Shown here: positions 35,684 to 46,859 of the stretch, one piece after another
Position numbering within the stretch: the stretch's first letter is position 1
Layout: the number at the start of each line of letters is the position of its first letter
NCBI RefSeq assembly: GCF_047948215.1
Contig: NC_134465.1
Span: 12,810,522 to 12,874,521 of the forward strand
Source of the DNA: Lycorma delicatula
Taxonomy: Eukaryota > Arthropoda > Insecta > Hemiptera > Fulgoridae
Length of the DNA stretch: 64,000 nucleotides
Direction: 5' to 3'
Notes under the pieces: generated by a model
Told to the model about the DNA's origin: nothing
Seen by the model: the letters and a program-made list of their open reading frames with translations, nothing else
Databases searched by the model: none
Made by a program: the position numbers and the translations under genes

Positions 35684-37957
35684 AGGCATGGGTTCTTACA
35701 TTATGATTTGCTTTTGAAATAAATTTACCAGAGTTTATTAAAGTGTAACAATAATAATTTGAATTGTAAATAAAACGGGACAAATAATAATTATAATAGA
35801 TATTACAAATGATTGTTTAAAGATATTCTTAAATGTAAAAATATTTAAAAAATTTACTTTTTTTATATTTTTACATCAATAATTTTGTTTTTGTTTCAAA
35901 AATAAGTAGTGTTTTTCAAGAAAAAAAAAACAGTTTTTGAATATTTACAGTATTTTACAAGTAATCTCTTCAAAATATTCTCATTCCCATTGTTCATGTT
36001 CTTTCAACGTCATTTCTACTTTATGAAGCAGTTCTGGAATACACTTTTTGAAATAGATTTTAGGGTATGTTTTGATAATCTTGTATGAATTCTTGAATCA
36101 TATTTATGGCTGAATGGCAATTGAAATTGTCATTAAAAGAAAATTGTCTCTTTGACAGTTTTCTGACCCGCTGTGACGACAGACTTTGCTTCTAGATTGT
36201 ATGCACACGCCCGTGTTTATCAACGGTTATTATTGCAGTAAGAAGGTTTTATCATCATTTGTACGATCCAAACGTGCCCGACAGATCGCTACACGATTGT
36301 CTTTCTGCTTTTTGTTTCAAGGATTTCATGATTAGTCCATATCCCTTTGCTGTTTAATATAATTTATGATTTATTGCAACATTTCAACCCTTATGAAAAA
36401 ATTTGTTAAAATTATAGCTGTGTTTTATACCTCAAAATTATTTAAACGTGTAGAATAAACATTGTTACATATTCTGAAACATAATTTATGATGTGTTATA
36501 ACATTGCAACCCTTAGAAACCACCCTAATGACAAAAAAAATTAGTTTTCAACAATTTAAAATGTTTTAATGGTGTATTTATAGTGAATTATAAACTATTT
36601 ACAGTTGTTAATGTAATTTATAATTTATTGCTTGCAATTTTTAGAAGATCCTGAAAATAAATATTCTTTTGTTAATTACACTAAAAATACTGATTTTCTC
36701 ATAAGATTAGTCTAAAAAATTTATCCGAGTTTAAGGTATTAATAGAAAAAAAAAGAAAAAAAACATTTAATAACTAACAATATTTTAATTATTTAAAGTA
36801 TTAATTTCAGTAAACAGCACAAAAATATGTATAATTCCAAAACTGAGTATAATTTGTAATGAGAATTATCTCAATATCATAAACGCGCAGCGTTGTTATT
36901 AATAATTATTGCGTTCTTGCATTTGCAATTATGTCTCTTAAATATCCAGCAATTTAAAAATAGTGTCTATAAGTGAATTATGAAAATATTAAACGTATAT
37001 AACAGTTACTTGAAAAAATACATTATAGAATTTATAATGAATTTTATTTAATACTGTGTATTTACCTTTTTATCCGCCTTACTACCAATTTTGCTGTATA
37101 GTCAAAATTCCTAGTCGGCAACTGTATAAAGGACTTTTTGGACTGGCTTTATTTGACTTATTAGAGCATTTTATTTGGGGTGGCTGTGCGATTTTGTAAA
37201 ATATGTTTTGTTACGAACATTGTTGTTTTTCAATTGTTAATAAATGCCCCTAAGAAAAATATGACGTTAATTAGGCGAAATCTCGAGATACTGAGGGTTC
37301 CCTTGCTCTACAGTCTCAATTCCAATACCTTTTTCTAAATGTTATAAATGTTTCTAGAATAAAAGTAAATGTATTACATTTTTAATTAAATTGCCTATCA
37401 ACAAACAAACCTACTGAAATATTTTTAAATTTCTAAGATAAACTTCATTCTTTTCTTACTCGTATACCGGTAACGATAAAGGAGGTAAAAGACTATTTAA
37501 AAATGATCGAAAAATTGGTTATCTTTTTGTTCTATTATCTGTATAGATATTTAGATTTACGATCAAGTGATAAAAAATATATTTATTAAATAGATACATT
37601 TTTTACCGCTTGATCGTAAGTTTACTAAAAGTTTTTGAACTACAATACATTTAAAAACGTTTGAAATTTTACTTACTTTGGTTTTTGAATATTTAGATCT
37701 TTTTAATAGATATATATTGTTCTACCCGACTGTAATTTCTTTCAAATTTTTAATGATAATTGCAGAAATTACATTCAGAAGCGTGGCGCCCGTATTTTTA
37801 ATAATCCAATACTTTTGATATTTGTTTATAAAAAAATATGTGCAATGGCTCATCGTCAAAGCCACTGACTTCATGAAAAAAGTAATTCAAGATCGGGTTC
37901 AAAATTTGCTTTAAAATTCGGTTATAAACTATACCATGCTGTTATGCCTTAATGGTG
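35684..37957. other. AT-rich stretch, no assigned gene
   Basis: The block at 35973-36330 is less AT-rich. On the minus strand it reads short coding-like pieces (KKCIPELLHKVEMTLKEHEQ) that look like a decayed transposase tail, but no diagnostic motif is present. 37558-37620 is an imperfect stem of about 30 bp (TACGATCAAG facing CTTGATCGTA). Otherwise nothing. Confidence 0.45.
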
Positions 37958-37960
37958 TTT

Positions 37961-38062
37961 TTGGGGAGGGGTTATAGTCGGTGAAAGCCCGACTCTACTA
38001 TATATACGGGCATACGGTGGCTGGTAGAGCTTTCCACACGCACGCAGTAAATTTAAAAAAAA
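37961..38062 (+). mobile_element. Non-LTR retrotransposon 3' tail
   Basis: TAGTCGGTGAAAGCCCGAC, a short variable loop, then ACGGTGGCTGG, AGCTTTCC, CACGCACGCAG and an A-rich end. Same layout as the tail at about 5650-5754, so the same or a related LINE family, severely 5' truncated. Confidence 0.55.
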
Positions 38063-38406
38063 AACTAAATAAGTAAATTACAAACATTAGAAACTCGAGA
38101 TTCAGGAAATTAAAAGAGTATCAAAATTTAAATATCTCTGAGTAGTAATAAGTATATATATGTATATATGTGTTTTCCATAAAATTTACATTAACGGCTT
38201 GACTTACTGCGATGAGAACCCAAATGACTCCATGTAATTAATACTAAGTGAAGTGTCACCTATTGAAACGTCACCTAGTGTTAGTAACATTTTACTATTA
38301 ACAAATTTTACTAGTCCTACTGTCTTAAGAAAGTAATATAATTATTTTTTTTGGCCCTAGGATGTGAGATCCCAAATAGTAACGGGATAATATAATACTA
38401 ATCCAT

Positions 38407-39326
38407 TTTCAAAAATCTGATGTGGACACCATATGACTTCCTTGTACGCCTATTAAATTACATTTACACGTTTTTAAAAGTACATAAAAGTTCATTTCAT
38501 TCAAAACTTCTTATATTTTTTATTTAATTATTCATCGTAAAAACGTTTTTAAATTGAGAGGTTAATAATTATCAATAAATCAATATATTTAAATTTAAAA
38601 AAAGTTAAAAGTTAAATTAAAATAAAAAGGAGATGAAGTCTGATTCGAACCGATGTGCCTTCAACTTATAAAATCCAAATATTTCATTAATTAAATATTT
38701 ATTTGGCTATAACTCGGGAACCGATGAAAATAAGTACCGCTTTTGATATATCGTTGAAAATCTCTCGATGAGAACTTATTACTGCAGTTAAGAAAAAGTC
38801 CAAAATCTAATTTTTTGGAAATTTTTGGTCAAGTCCATTTTGAGTTAATCGAGATACGTAAATACGTACACTCGTCACGCCGAAACTAGTCAAAATGGAT
38901 TCAGGGAACGTCATAGAATTTATATTTCTGTTGAAATCTAGAAACCGAAATTTTTCGTTATCATAATATTTCCTTTACTTCGTCAAAGAAATAAAAAAGT
39001 TAAAAAAATATATATCTGTATGAAGTCGGATTCAAATCGACGTGTGCGTGGTTACGGATCCGATACGTTCTCAATTACACCACATAACTACTTGATCGAC
39101 TTGAAACAAAATTGATAAATAAACTAATATAAAATTGCCATCGGACACCACAAAAAACGTGAAGCCATGTGGTGTCACCGCAATGCAATTGTGCGACTGT
39201 CCACTTTATTAAAGATTGGAGAATCGTATCTCACTTTCAAATGAAATGCAGCAAAAAATGTTTATATATAATTTAATAGGCGCATAAGGACGTCGTCATA
39301 CGGTGTACACGACAGATTTTTTATAT
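38407..39326. mobile_element. Candidate non-autonomous element with about 52-bp inverted termini
   Basis: The left end (about 38407-38466) and right end (about 39268-39326) are reverse complements at roughly 80%, sharing TAATTTAATAGGCG, AAGGA.GTC and CAGATTTTT. On the minus strand the interior has two box-B-like words, GGTTCGAATCAGA near 38650 and GATTTGAATCCGAC near 39030. The second is preceded by GTGGTGTAATTGAGAACG, a box-A-like segment. It also holds a small GACACCACA/TGTGGTGTC stem at 39144-39177. No ORF. It may be an assemblage of tRNA-related repeats. Confidence 0.5.
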
Positions 39327-39888
39327 TTAGTATCTTCATGTTTTTACCGTAATATTATTTCACGTGTGTATTTTATAATTAATCTTGTATTTTGTGAAGC
39401 TGCTCTGATCAAGGTTTACTGCGGTTTCCCTTGATCCATCCACACAAATGCTGGGGCAGTTGCATATTTACCCGTTCTCTGATCGGTTTATTCAGTGCGT
39501 TCGGAAAGTTTCTGTATGCTGGAATCACGGAAGCGTAATGACGAAACTTTCTTTGTAATTTTATTTCATTATTTTATATAAATGGACAGCTTATAACAAA
39601 ACGGGAACTGTTTATAAAAGGCGTTTAAAATGAACTCCTCCAACACGTTTGGATATATTTTCAAATACTTTACCCTGCTGATATACTGGAATGTTTCGTA
39701 CGTATGCCGTTATTGCGGTTTTATTTCATCAATCGTGCGTGGTCTGTTGCGATGCGATGCTTGTTTCACTGCCCCCCGTAGAAAGTAATCAGGGGAAATC
39801 AGTCTGGATGATCATGTAGGGCACAAACTCCTCAAAATGATTCCTTCACCAGGGAAGTTTCGTAAAAACGTCATTGACCTGCTAGCTT

Positions 39889-40193
39889 TCTTTTATTTTT
39901 TATTTTTCCTGTTTAGCCTCCGGTAACTACCGTTTAGATAATTCTTCAGAGGATGAATGAGGATGATATGTATGAGTGTAAATGAAGTGTAGTCTTGTAG
40001 ATTCTCAGTTCGACCGTTCCTGATATGTGTGGTTTATTGAAACCCAACCACCAAAGAACACCGGTATCCACGATCTAGTATTCAAATCCATGTAAAAATA
40101 ACTGGCTTTACTAGGTCTTGAACGCTGTAACTCTCGACTTCCAAATCAGCTGATTTGGGAAGACGCGTTAACCACTAGACCAACCCAGTGGGT
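39889..40193 (-). repeat. tRNA-derived SINE, copy 7 (young, full length)
   Basis: Flanked by an exact 14-bp target-site duplication, TTGACCTGCTAGCT, at 39875-39888 and 40194-40207. Head on the right: CCACTAGACCAACCCAGTGGG; tail on the left: poly(T)-rich plus CCTGTTTAGCC. About 97% identical to the copy at 49913. Confidence 0.96.
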
Positions 40194-40321
40194 TTGACCT
40201 GCTAGCTATGTGCGCTGTGGCTACACGTTATTGTAAGCAACCGTGACTGATTTCTAGTTCTGTTAACTGAATAATGAAGTTCGTTAAAACAGCACTTCGC
40301 AAAACGGATCATTATTACGAG

Positions 40322-40322
<1 letters not shown>

Positions 40323-40360
<38 letters not shown>
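40323..40360. repeat. TA microsatellite
   Basis: About 18 TA units inside the Tc-like remnant; it produces artefactual YIYIYI peptides on both strands. Confidence 0.95.
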
Positions 40361-40535
40361 TGAAATAGTACATTTCAGTAAGAACAGACTTTGGCAGAGA
40401 CGGCTCTCATGTAATACAACCAAAACCCTTGAATTTCCTGTCCCGTACTCCTACGGAACTACTGAACGTCGAATGCTGCCATTAATTTTATCATGGGAAT
40501 CAACCGTCCATGAAATACAAGGCAGAACTGTCGAT

Positions 40536-40829
40536 TAACCCACCGAGTCGGTCTAGTGTTGAACGCGTCTTCCCAAATCAGCTGATTTGGAAGTCGAGAG
40601 TTCAAGCGTTCAAGTCCTAAGTAAAGTCAGTTATTTTTACACGGACTCGAAATACTAGATCGTGGATACCGGTGTTCTTCGGCGGTTGGGTTTCAATTAA
40701 CCACACATCTCAGGAACGGTCGACCTGAGACTGTACAAGACTTTACTTAATTTACATTCATACATGTCATCCTCTGAAGTATTATTTGAAAGGTAATTTC
40801 CGGAAGCTAAACTGGAAAAAGAAAGAAGG
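40536..40829 (+). repeat. tRNA-derived SINE, copy 8, full length
   Basis: AACCCACCGAGTCGGTCTAG head, AATCAGCTGATTTGGAAGTC, CGTTCAAGTCC box B, ACTAGATCGTGGATACCGG, and AAGCTAAACTGGAAAAAG tail. A possible imperfect target-site duplication (GAACTGTCGATT / GGACTGTACATT) flanks it. Confidence 0.92.
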
Positions 40830-41147
40830 ACTGTACATTACGTAATTGTTTATCGGGGTCCAAATCTCTTTGTTGAATGTCAAGCAAATGTCAGGCTTAG
40901 CCGAATTAGATCTCTCGATGGACTTGGGATCGAAGAATTGGACAACTCCAAATTAACACAGGAAGAAGACTTTGTAATAATAATGCATTTTCAAAAAAGG
41001 ATCGATGAGAAATCTTTTATTAAAACACAAAAAAAAGTTTGTTGAAAATTGTGGTTAATTAAGGAAATGAAATAGAAACTTCACTATTTCGTTACTTTGT
41101 ATAGTAAATGTTTGATTGAATATTTTTTTAATATACCCAGCAATGCT

Positions 41148-42845
41148 TCGCTGTTGCTAGATTTGAGTATATTAAATGAAAACGATTGAAAGTTTGATAA
41201 AACATTAACAAAATGAACGTTACAGAACTTTACAAAATTTCACTTTATACTTTTTCTCTATTTCCCTTTTCCCCTACTTTCTCTTTTCCTTTTTCCCGCA
41301 CGTAAATCGGGTCGGGTTCAAAATTACATACCGATTGTATAAATCGTCACAACTATACTGTCCAAAAAATGCTCCCGTTAAAACCCATCAGGGCTAAGAA
41401 CGGGGCGGGGGTGTGGCAACCGGAAGCGTAACAACGCGGGTGTCTCTTCCCCTCCGGGGTTGGGAAGTCCACAAAATGACAGTAACCGTTTTTTAAAACG
41501 GTTATAATTCCAAAAAATAGTTCAATATAATTATTCTAACTTTAATGAGCTTTTTATCTTATAGAATTTTAATCGACTTTCCTGACAGATCACACGATAT
41601 AAAATTATTTTAAATTTGCTGGCCCGTCTAGTCAGAATTTGAACCCTCGGGGCTCAGGTCAGTCCGGATGAATCCCGGAGCCAACTCACGGGCTCGGGAC
41701 GTACTTTATGGCCGCAGAGCACGCCGCTGGCCATTGTCTTCTACCCTGACGGCACCATACCCTGGATCCCCGCACTGTACGTTACTCTCATAGTTGTGAA
41801 AATATAATTATATTATTCATGCTTTATAGAAACCTGAAAAAGATACCAAATTACGAAAGATAGAATAATAGTAACTATGGTAACCAGAAATTTTAAGTCG
41901 AAAGCCTATATAATAAGTAAAATGAAAAAAAATACGGTTTACGAGGTATTTCATTTTTTATTTCATCTACAAAACCGAGCTGTTTGAAATAATATTTGAA
42001 CTAATGTTTTTTTTTTTGCTTGATGAAATTCACTACAGAAACTCTTATTTTGGTTATGAATAAGAAATGTGATTTTTGCAGCGCGTAAAAAATGTTATGC
42101 CTGACCGGAATTCGAAGCCAGGAACTCCGAACGAAAGACAGAGACGCTACCACTCGCGCCAGAGAACCCCACAATCAATTTCATTTCCTTATATTATAAA
42201 ATCTGTTTGTAAGTGTTAATTTTAACGCAATTTTTTTTTTATATTGTAAAATATTAAAACCGAGCAAATCTTTTGTTTTTATTTGTTTTAATTCTTTAGC
42301 AAACAAAAAAATATTCATGTAGCATTTTATCGACCTGGATAATTCGTTTTCATTATTAAAAATGATATCAATTTATAACTAAATCGGATGATTACCGTAC
42401 ATTAATTTTAGAAGTAAATCTAAACTACTTATATTAAAATCCGCTTGTACAGCCAACTTATCGATTGATTCTGAATCGATAGTCGAAATCTATCAAGATC
42501 GATAGTTACAATTTATCGATTCAACTACCATCCTAAAGATGTTACCTTTGCATTATATATAGAACTATTCCATATATAAAATTAATGTTTGTTTGATTGT
42601 CCCATATGCACTCCTATACCGTTCATTGGATTGCGATGAAATTTTGGTGAGTTGTACGCACGCCCGCAAAGGTTTTTGAATTGATTTGGCCCGCTAAGTG
42701 GCGCCGGGGTCGAGATATTTCGGAAAATTGTATTTACAGTCCAATTTGCCTCATATTTTTCGAAAACGACAAACTGTTGGTCGACACACAATTAACCCTA
42801 TGTAACCATATAGTGCGTGCGAAGGACGACGGGAATGCTAGTATA
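41148..42845. repeat. Composite repeat region with tRNA-like and CG-richer blocks
   Basis: Opens with CAGCAATGCTTCGCTGTTGC, an imperfect stem-loop followed by TAG, and closes with GACGACGGGAATGCTAGT. CG-richer blocks occur at 41380-41480, 41620-41780 and 42590-42840. The last (GCGATGAAATTTTGGTGAG, GTGGCGCCGGGGTCGAG) reads like the end of a non-autonomous element. CTAG-type ends with stems would suit a Helitron-like element, but I cannot establish this. No ORF. Confidence 0.4.
42006..42180 (-). repeat. Second tRNA-derived SINE or tRNA pseudogene
   Basis: On the minus strand: TGGCGCGAGTGGTAGCGTC (box A-like D arm), an anticodon-like CTGTCTTTCGTTCGGAG, then GGCTTCGAATTCCGG (box B-like T arm). 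This is followed by about 90 bp of body and an A-rich end at 42006-42020. No convincing acceptor stem, so not a working tRNA gene. It differs from the main SINE family. Confidence 0.55.
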
Positions 42846-43238
42846 AAATAACCCGACTTACGTCGCTGCGTAAAATGTCACCGATGTATGACGTCGGGAA
42901 ATAAGTTTAATTAATTAAAGTTGCACATTTTTGAGAACTCGGTTGAACCGTTGCAAGTTTAAGAAAAGCGCATAATAAAAATAAGTTTTCTTTGCTTATG
43001 TACTTACGGGAAGGTAATTTTTAATATTATTTCTAAAGAAAACTAAATATAAATTGAAGTACAAAATTTATCTGATAATTTTTATATTTTAACGTATAAG
43101 TGAGCAGTTCTGAAGCAATTTCAAATTATTTTATCGTATCGCAAGGCATTTATTTTTCGCCGAACAAAACAACTGTAGTAAATCATAAATAAATCCTAAT
43201 GGCCTAAAAATAATAATAACAATAATGTGATTTGACCA

Positions 43239-43251
43239 CCCCCCCCCCCCC
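43239..43251 (+). repeat. Poly-C run
   Basis: Thirteen or so consecutive C residues in otherwise AT-rich DNA. Length may be unreliable. Confidence 0.8.
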
Positions 43252-43745
43252 GAATTTATTTTGTATATAATAGTGTAATTGAGGGTACAAATTAAAATAA
43301 AGGACTATAAATTTTCTAGCCGAATTTATTCGAAATGTATAAGAAATTTTACAGTGCAATAAATTCATTAAATTAAAAGCTGAACCTTAGATTTACGTCT
43401 TTAATTTTCTCTTCCGTTCTTGCTATTTTTATTAAATTATTCCTTTTTTGATTGTCATTAGCTTAAATTGTATTACAGACCTACCGTTACAATGCAAATA
43501 GCGGTCGTAAAATTGAGATTATATATATATAGGTGATTCAGGAGGAAGGAAACATAATTTAAGAATTGATTATACAGCTTGAAATAAGCAAAAATATTCA
43601 CACAAAATTAATATAGTGGCTTCTAGGTCAGCCGGTCTTAGGTTTAATTCCTGACAAGGGTTCAAAATTTTTTCGCTTAGGCTTGTCACCCGTTGACAAG
43701 CAGCACGTTATACTAAGTAATATATCGAATTCGTTTAAAATTCCA

Positions 43746-44030
43746 ACTATTCTTTGGATAAGGACCTAAAACTTATTTAAGCAAAGTTTTTTGATATCGC
43801 CAACCGTTGACCCGGGACGTGAAAGAAATCGAGTTCGAAGACAAAAAAATCATTCCTTCCGTAATAGGCGTAGTATCGAATCGGTTTAAAGTGGTCGTTA
43901 GTTCTGTAAACATTTCGTAAAACGTTAGATATGACCAACCCTTACGGCAAGGGATGACCAAAATATTGCTGGAACGGTAAGAAGATGGGGTTTGTCGTAT
44001 CGAGTAAATTTGAAGTAAAATAATTTTAGG
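43746..44030 (+). repeat. Dispersed repeat, copy 2 of 2
   Basis: Partner of 14676-15010 with the same block order. This copy is less AT-mutated (CCAACCGTTGACCCGGG; CTTACGGCAAGGGATGACC), suggesting it is younger or nearer to the parent sequence. Confidence 0.8.
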
Positions 44031-44576
44031 ACGGTATCTCAGAATGGATTTGACAACAAGCTTTGACGTGGTGATATGCAAAATTATGTGAAAGTCAAAT
44101 TAAAAAACTTAATTTTATTCAAATTAAAAATTTGATGTTTTTGACAATTATTTCTTATGCGTGATGAATGGCAACTTTCATTTAGTTGTAAATGAAAGAC
44201 ATCAGAATGATGTTAATAAACAATGGGCAACGTTAAATAAAATGACTTTTTTATCATTAAACATCGAAAAATAATAATATATTTTTTTATATGAGTTTCT
44301 ACAACTTGAGGTGTACTGTGACCGTTTTTGAAATTAGCGGTAAAAAATGTTTAATAGCCGAAATACGGCAAGGGTTTACTTAAGCTAATGTTTTTGTGAA
44401 AAAATTGTTGTTTTGCTATGACCTTTAAAATGTTGTCGTAACCTTATCCTAAACTTTGGTCCTTCTGATGCGTATAATCAAAGTTGTTGCCGTGACTCGA
44501 GTCTGCTTTGATGTTTAAACCGGTGTCAACTGGTTACCTTACCCGATGTTGAATTTAAGAATTCAAAAAAAGCCTT

Positions 44577-44618
44577 CTGTTAAAGCCTTAGTCGGTAAGC
44601 CGACTAAGGCTTTAACAG
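44577..44618. repeat. Perfect hairpin, 19-bp arms, 4-nt loop
   Basis: CTGTTAAAGCCTTAGTCGG, loop TAAG, then its exact reverse complement. It sits just upstream of the GC-richer LINE remnant and may lie at or near its 5' end. Confidence 0.96.
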
Positions 44619-44629
44619 CATCTGTGTGA

Positions 44630-45850
44630 AAAGCGGGGAGCGTTCGTGATTTATTCGTTTTTGCCGAGTTCCTTCTTGGTATCTGCTGTTTGATTTAGAC
44701 ATGCACCTACCTCTGAAAGGGCCTTGTAAATCGATCGAGTTTTTGTTTTACAAGGCACGTGGTGAAGAAGAGGTAACGACAGCTAGTGTAAATACCCTGT
44801 AACGAGCAACGGTTCGCCATGGTAGGGCGGCGAGCTCTACCTGGGCTTGCGCTAGGACTGTCTGGACTAATCACTGTGGATACTACCTGCATACGCTCTT
44901 TTCAGAGCGTTTTTTCGTAATTGCATGCTCTTGGGTAAACTATCCAGCAGCGGCTAAGAGGTGCGAAATGTGACATGAGGACAATCAGGCCTCCGGCTGT
45001 TCGTATCTCGCTGCGTACCGTTATCGCATTTAAGGCTTGTCTGACAAAGTATTAGGTGTCAGAGTGTAAGTAGATAGATTAGTTTTGCTTATTCTAATTA
45101 GTTAGGGATGCACTGGCGAAGAGATCGGTTGTATAATCTGAAGAGTCTTATGGGAAAACTCAGGCGGGTTAGAAAGCAAGAGGATGTCGGGAGGGGAGTA
45201 GAGGATGTTAAAGTCTTCTCCTGTGATGACGAATGCTAATCTAGGCAGGCGAATACGTCCACCGGGATACCAAAAATCAGGCTGAATAGTGATTTCGTTA
45301 AGTTAAAGCTGGTGGCAGTTAATTCTCCCACTAGTAGCATAATTTCAGTAACAATGTGAGCAGTTGTTGGATTTCCTGAAGGCATTCGAAGCGCCTCTCC
45401 AGCGGTTCGCAGACGAGTGATATCGAGGCTTAACGAGTAGGGAAATGTTCTCTGCTTTGCCGAACGGATTTAAGACGCTTGCCTCTAAACCAATTGAAGT
45501 CAAGGAGGTTGTAGTTAAAGGAAAGAGACAGTGTCCGTCCCGGTATCAGCGCCCAGCACTTGTGCTTATTAAGGCAAAGCGGAAACTCAACGCTGCCTTA
45601 AAGGCAGCGGCAGGCAAGCGACCAGAAGTCATATTCATAAACAGGAAAGAGGACTCCACAAAAATAATGAAGAAGGAGTTTCAGGCTGCCCTCCAGGCCA
45701 ATTTGAAAATTAAGAACATAAAGAATAGTAGGAAAGGTCCGGTTGTCACAGCGGATGACAAAGAGACAGAGTCGTTTCAGAATCTGTCGTTAGTAAAAGG
45801 CTAAAGGTCAAAGCGCATCAGAAATGTAAAAGTCATTGTCTGTAATAGGC
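44630..45850 (+). pseudogene. LINE 5' UTR plus decayed gag-like ORF1
   Basis: 44630-45060 is a GC-richer untranslated block. From about 45115, frames with stops read RRDRLYNLKSLMGKLRRVRK and SRQANTSTGIPKIRLNSDF. A 119-codon open frame, 45445-45804, follows. It contains RPALVLIKAKRKLNAALKAA, KRPEVIFINRKEDSTKIMKK and LKIKNIKNSRKGPVVTADDK, the pattern of the conserved central domain of R1/LOA-type ORF1 proteins (nucleic-acid chaperone). No zinc knuckles, endonuclease or RT follow. It is unlikely to be a host gene, though the frame is unusually clean. Confidence 0.65.
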
Positions 45851-46578
45851 ATTGACCTCACTACCGAATGCGGATGAGAGCAAAATAAGAAGGTATATTT
45901 TTATTAGAGGCTTATTAAATTTGTAAATCTGTTGCTTGATTTTTAAGTAAATCAAGAGGACTTTGAGTAAATTGAATTGTAGAACAAAACTGTGGTTGCA
46001 GTCAACACTTGTTTTGTTGGCGTGAGGATAGTATTTTTGGTGTTTAAAGACACAATCAAAAATGATTTGAGTGCACGGTCTAATTGAAATAAGATAAGGA
46101 AAATGTTTGTGTGAAACCTTCGGTGTTAGGGAAGGCGCGGATCTGATATATCACATTTAATAAAAAATATTATGTCTGGAAATTAATTTACGACCAAATT
46201 CAATTTATATTTAACAATTTTAACCGATATTAATTAACAAGTTAATACCTTTTTCTGTCTTAGAGAATACAATATTACCAAATTTTTTGTTTTACTTTTC
46301 AAAACTGCAAAAATAAATACCGGTGCAAAAAACAAAAGTTCAGTTATGTAAATTACTATTAAAAAAAAATTCTGTTAATTTTCAACTAGATCGGCAATTC
46401 TGATGACGTAATTTGTTTTGTCAAATAATATATTAATACAGGTAAAAGTAAAAAAATAATTTTGAAATTAGTTAATTTTTATTTTAAATTGAAATATATA
46501 TTTTAAAGCGATTATTATGAAGAAGATTACAAAGTTACGTCGGGAGGGATTCATTAGAACGATTAAACAACTGTAATA

Positions 46579-46830
46579 CCACCACTGACCAATCAGAAAC
46601 ACAGAAATGTAATTAACTTGTTTTTCAATTCAATTCTTATAACAAAGTTGTTTGTCTATTTTAACGTTGGACGGATTACGATATGTAGCGAGGGAGTCGC
46701 TCGGTCTCTGCGTAAACAACCGATATGATTGACCAATCAGAGACGCAGAACGGTTATCAGTTGTTTTTCAGCTACGAAGTAAGACATCTCTTTAGTTGCG
46801 TCGCAAACGTTCACCTGTGCACATGTTCGT
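46579..46830. promoter_or_regulatory. CCAAT-containing direct repeats in a CG-richer patch
   Basis: Two related segments of about 50 bp, at 46583-46632 and 46727-46776, share TGACCAATCAGA.AC.CAGAA and, about 20 bp later, TTGTTTTTCA. CCAAT cores lie at 46589 and 46733, 144 bp apart. The patch up to about 46830 has several CpG (TTGCGTCGCAAACG) in an AT-rich desert. It might be a promoter, but no downstream first exon can be identified; it could equally be part of an unknown repeat. Confidence 0.35.
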
Positions 46831-46859
46831 GTGGTATGAACAATCTTCTATAAAGAAAA

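Larger units (their letters stand above)
39400..40535 (-). pseudogene. Tc3-like transposase remnant, split by a SINE
   Basis: On the minus strand, reading from 40535 down: a very decayed domain, then LLTITCSHSAHS at about 40210-40250, standing for the QQDGAT.HTA motif. After the SINE at 39889-40193 comes KLPW.RNHFEEF, then DFPxLLSTGGSETS, then ITAYVRNIPVYQQGKVFENI and SKRVGGVHFKRLL, the last resembling the terminal GxHFEHLL of this family. Catalytic residues are lost. Assignment rests on motif order only. Confidence 0.45.

Noticed and set aside
34822..35689. Minus-strand frames across the LINE
   Set aside because: Shadows of the plus-strand ORF1 and zinc-knuckle coding sequence.
40202..40538. 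Overlapping frames on both strands with YIYIYI repeats
   Set aside because: Produced by the TA microsatellite inside a decayed transposon.
42109..42177. Functional tRNA gene
   Set aside because: Box A and B-like words are present but the acceptor stem does not pair and an A-rich tail follows, so it is a SINE or pseudogene.
41148..42845. Helitron
   Set aside because: CTAG-type edges and stem-loops are suggestive, but no TC start, consistent 3' hairpin spacing or Rep/helicase coding was found; kept only as a low-confidence repeat.
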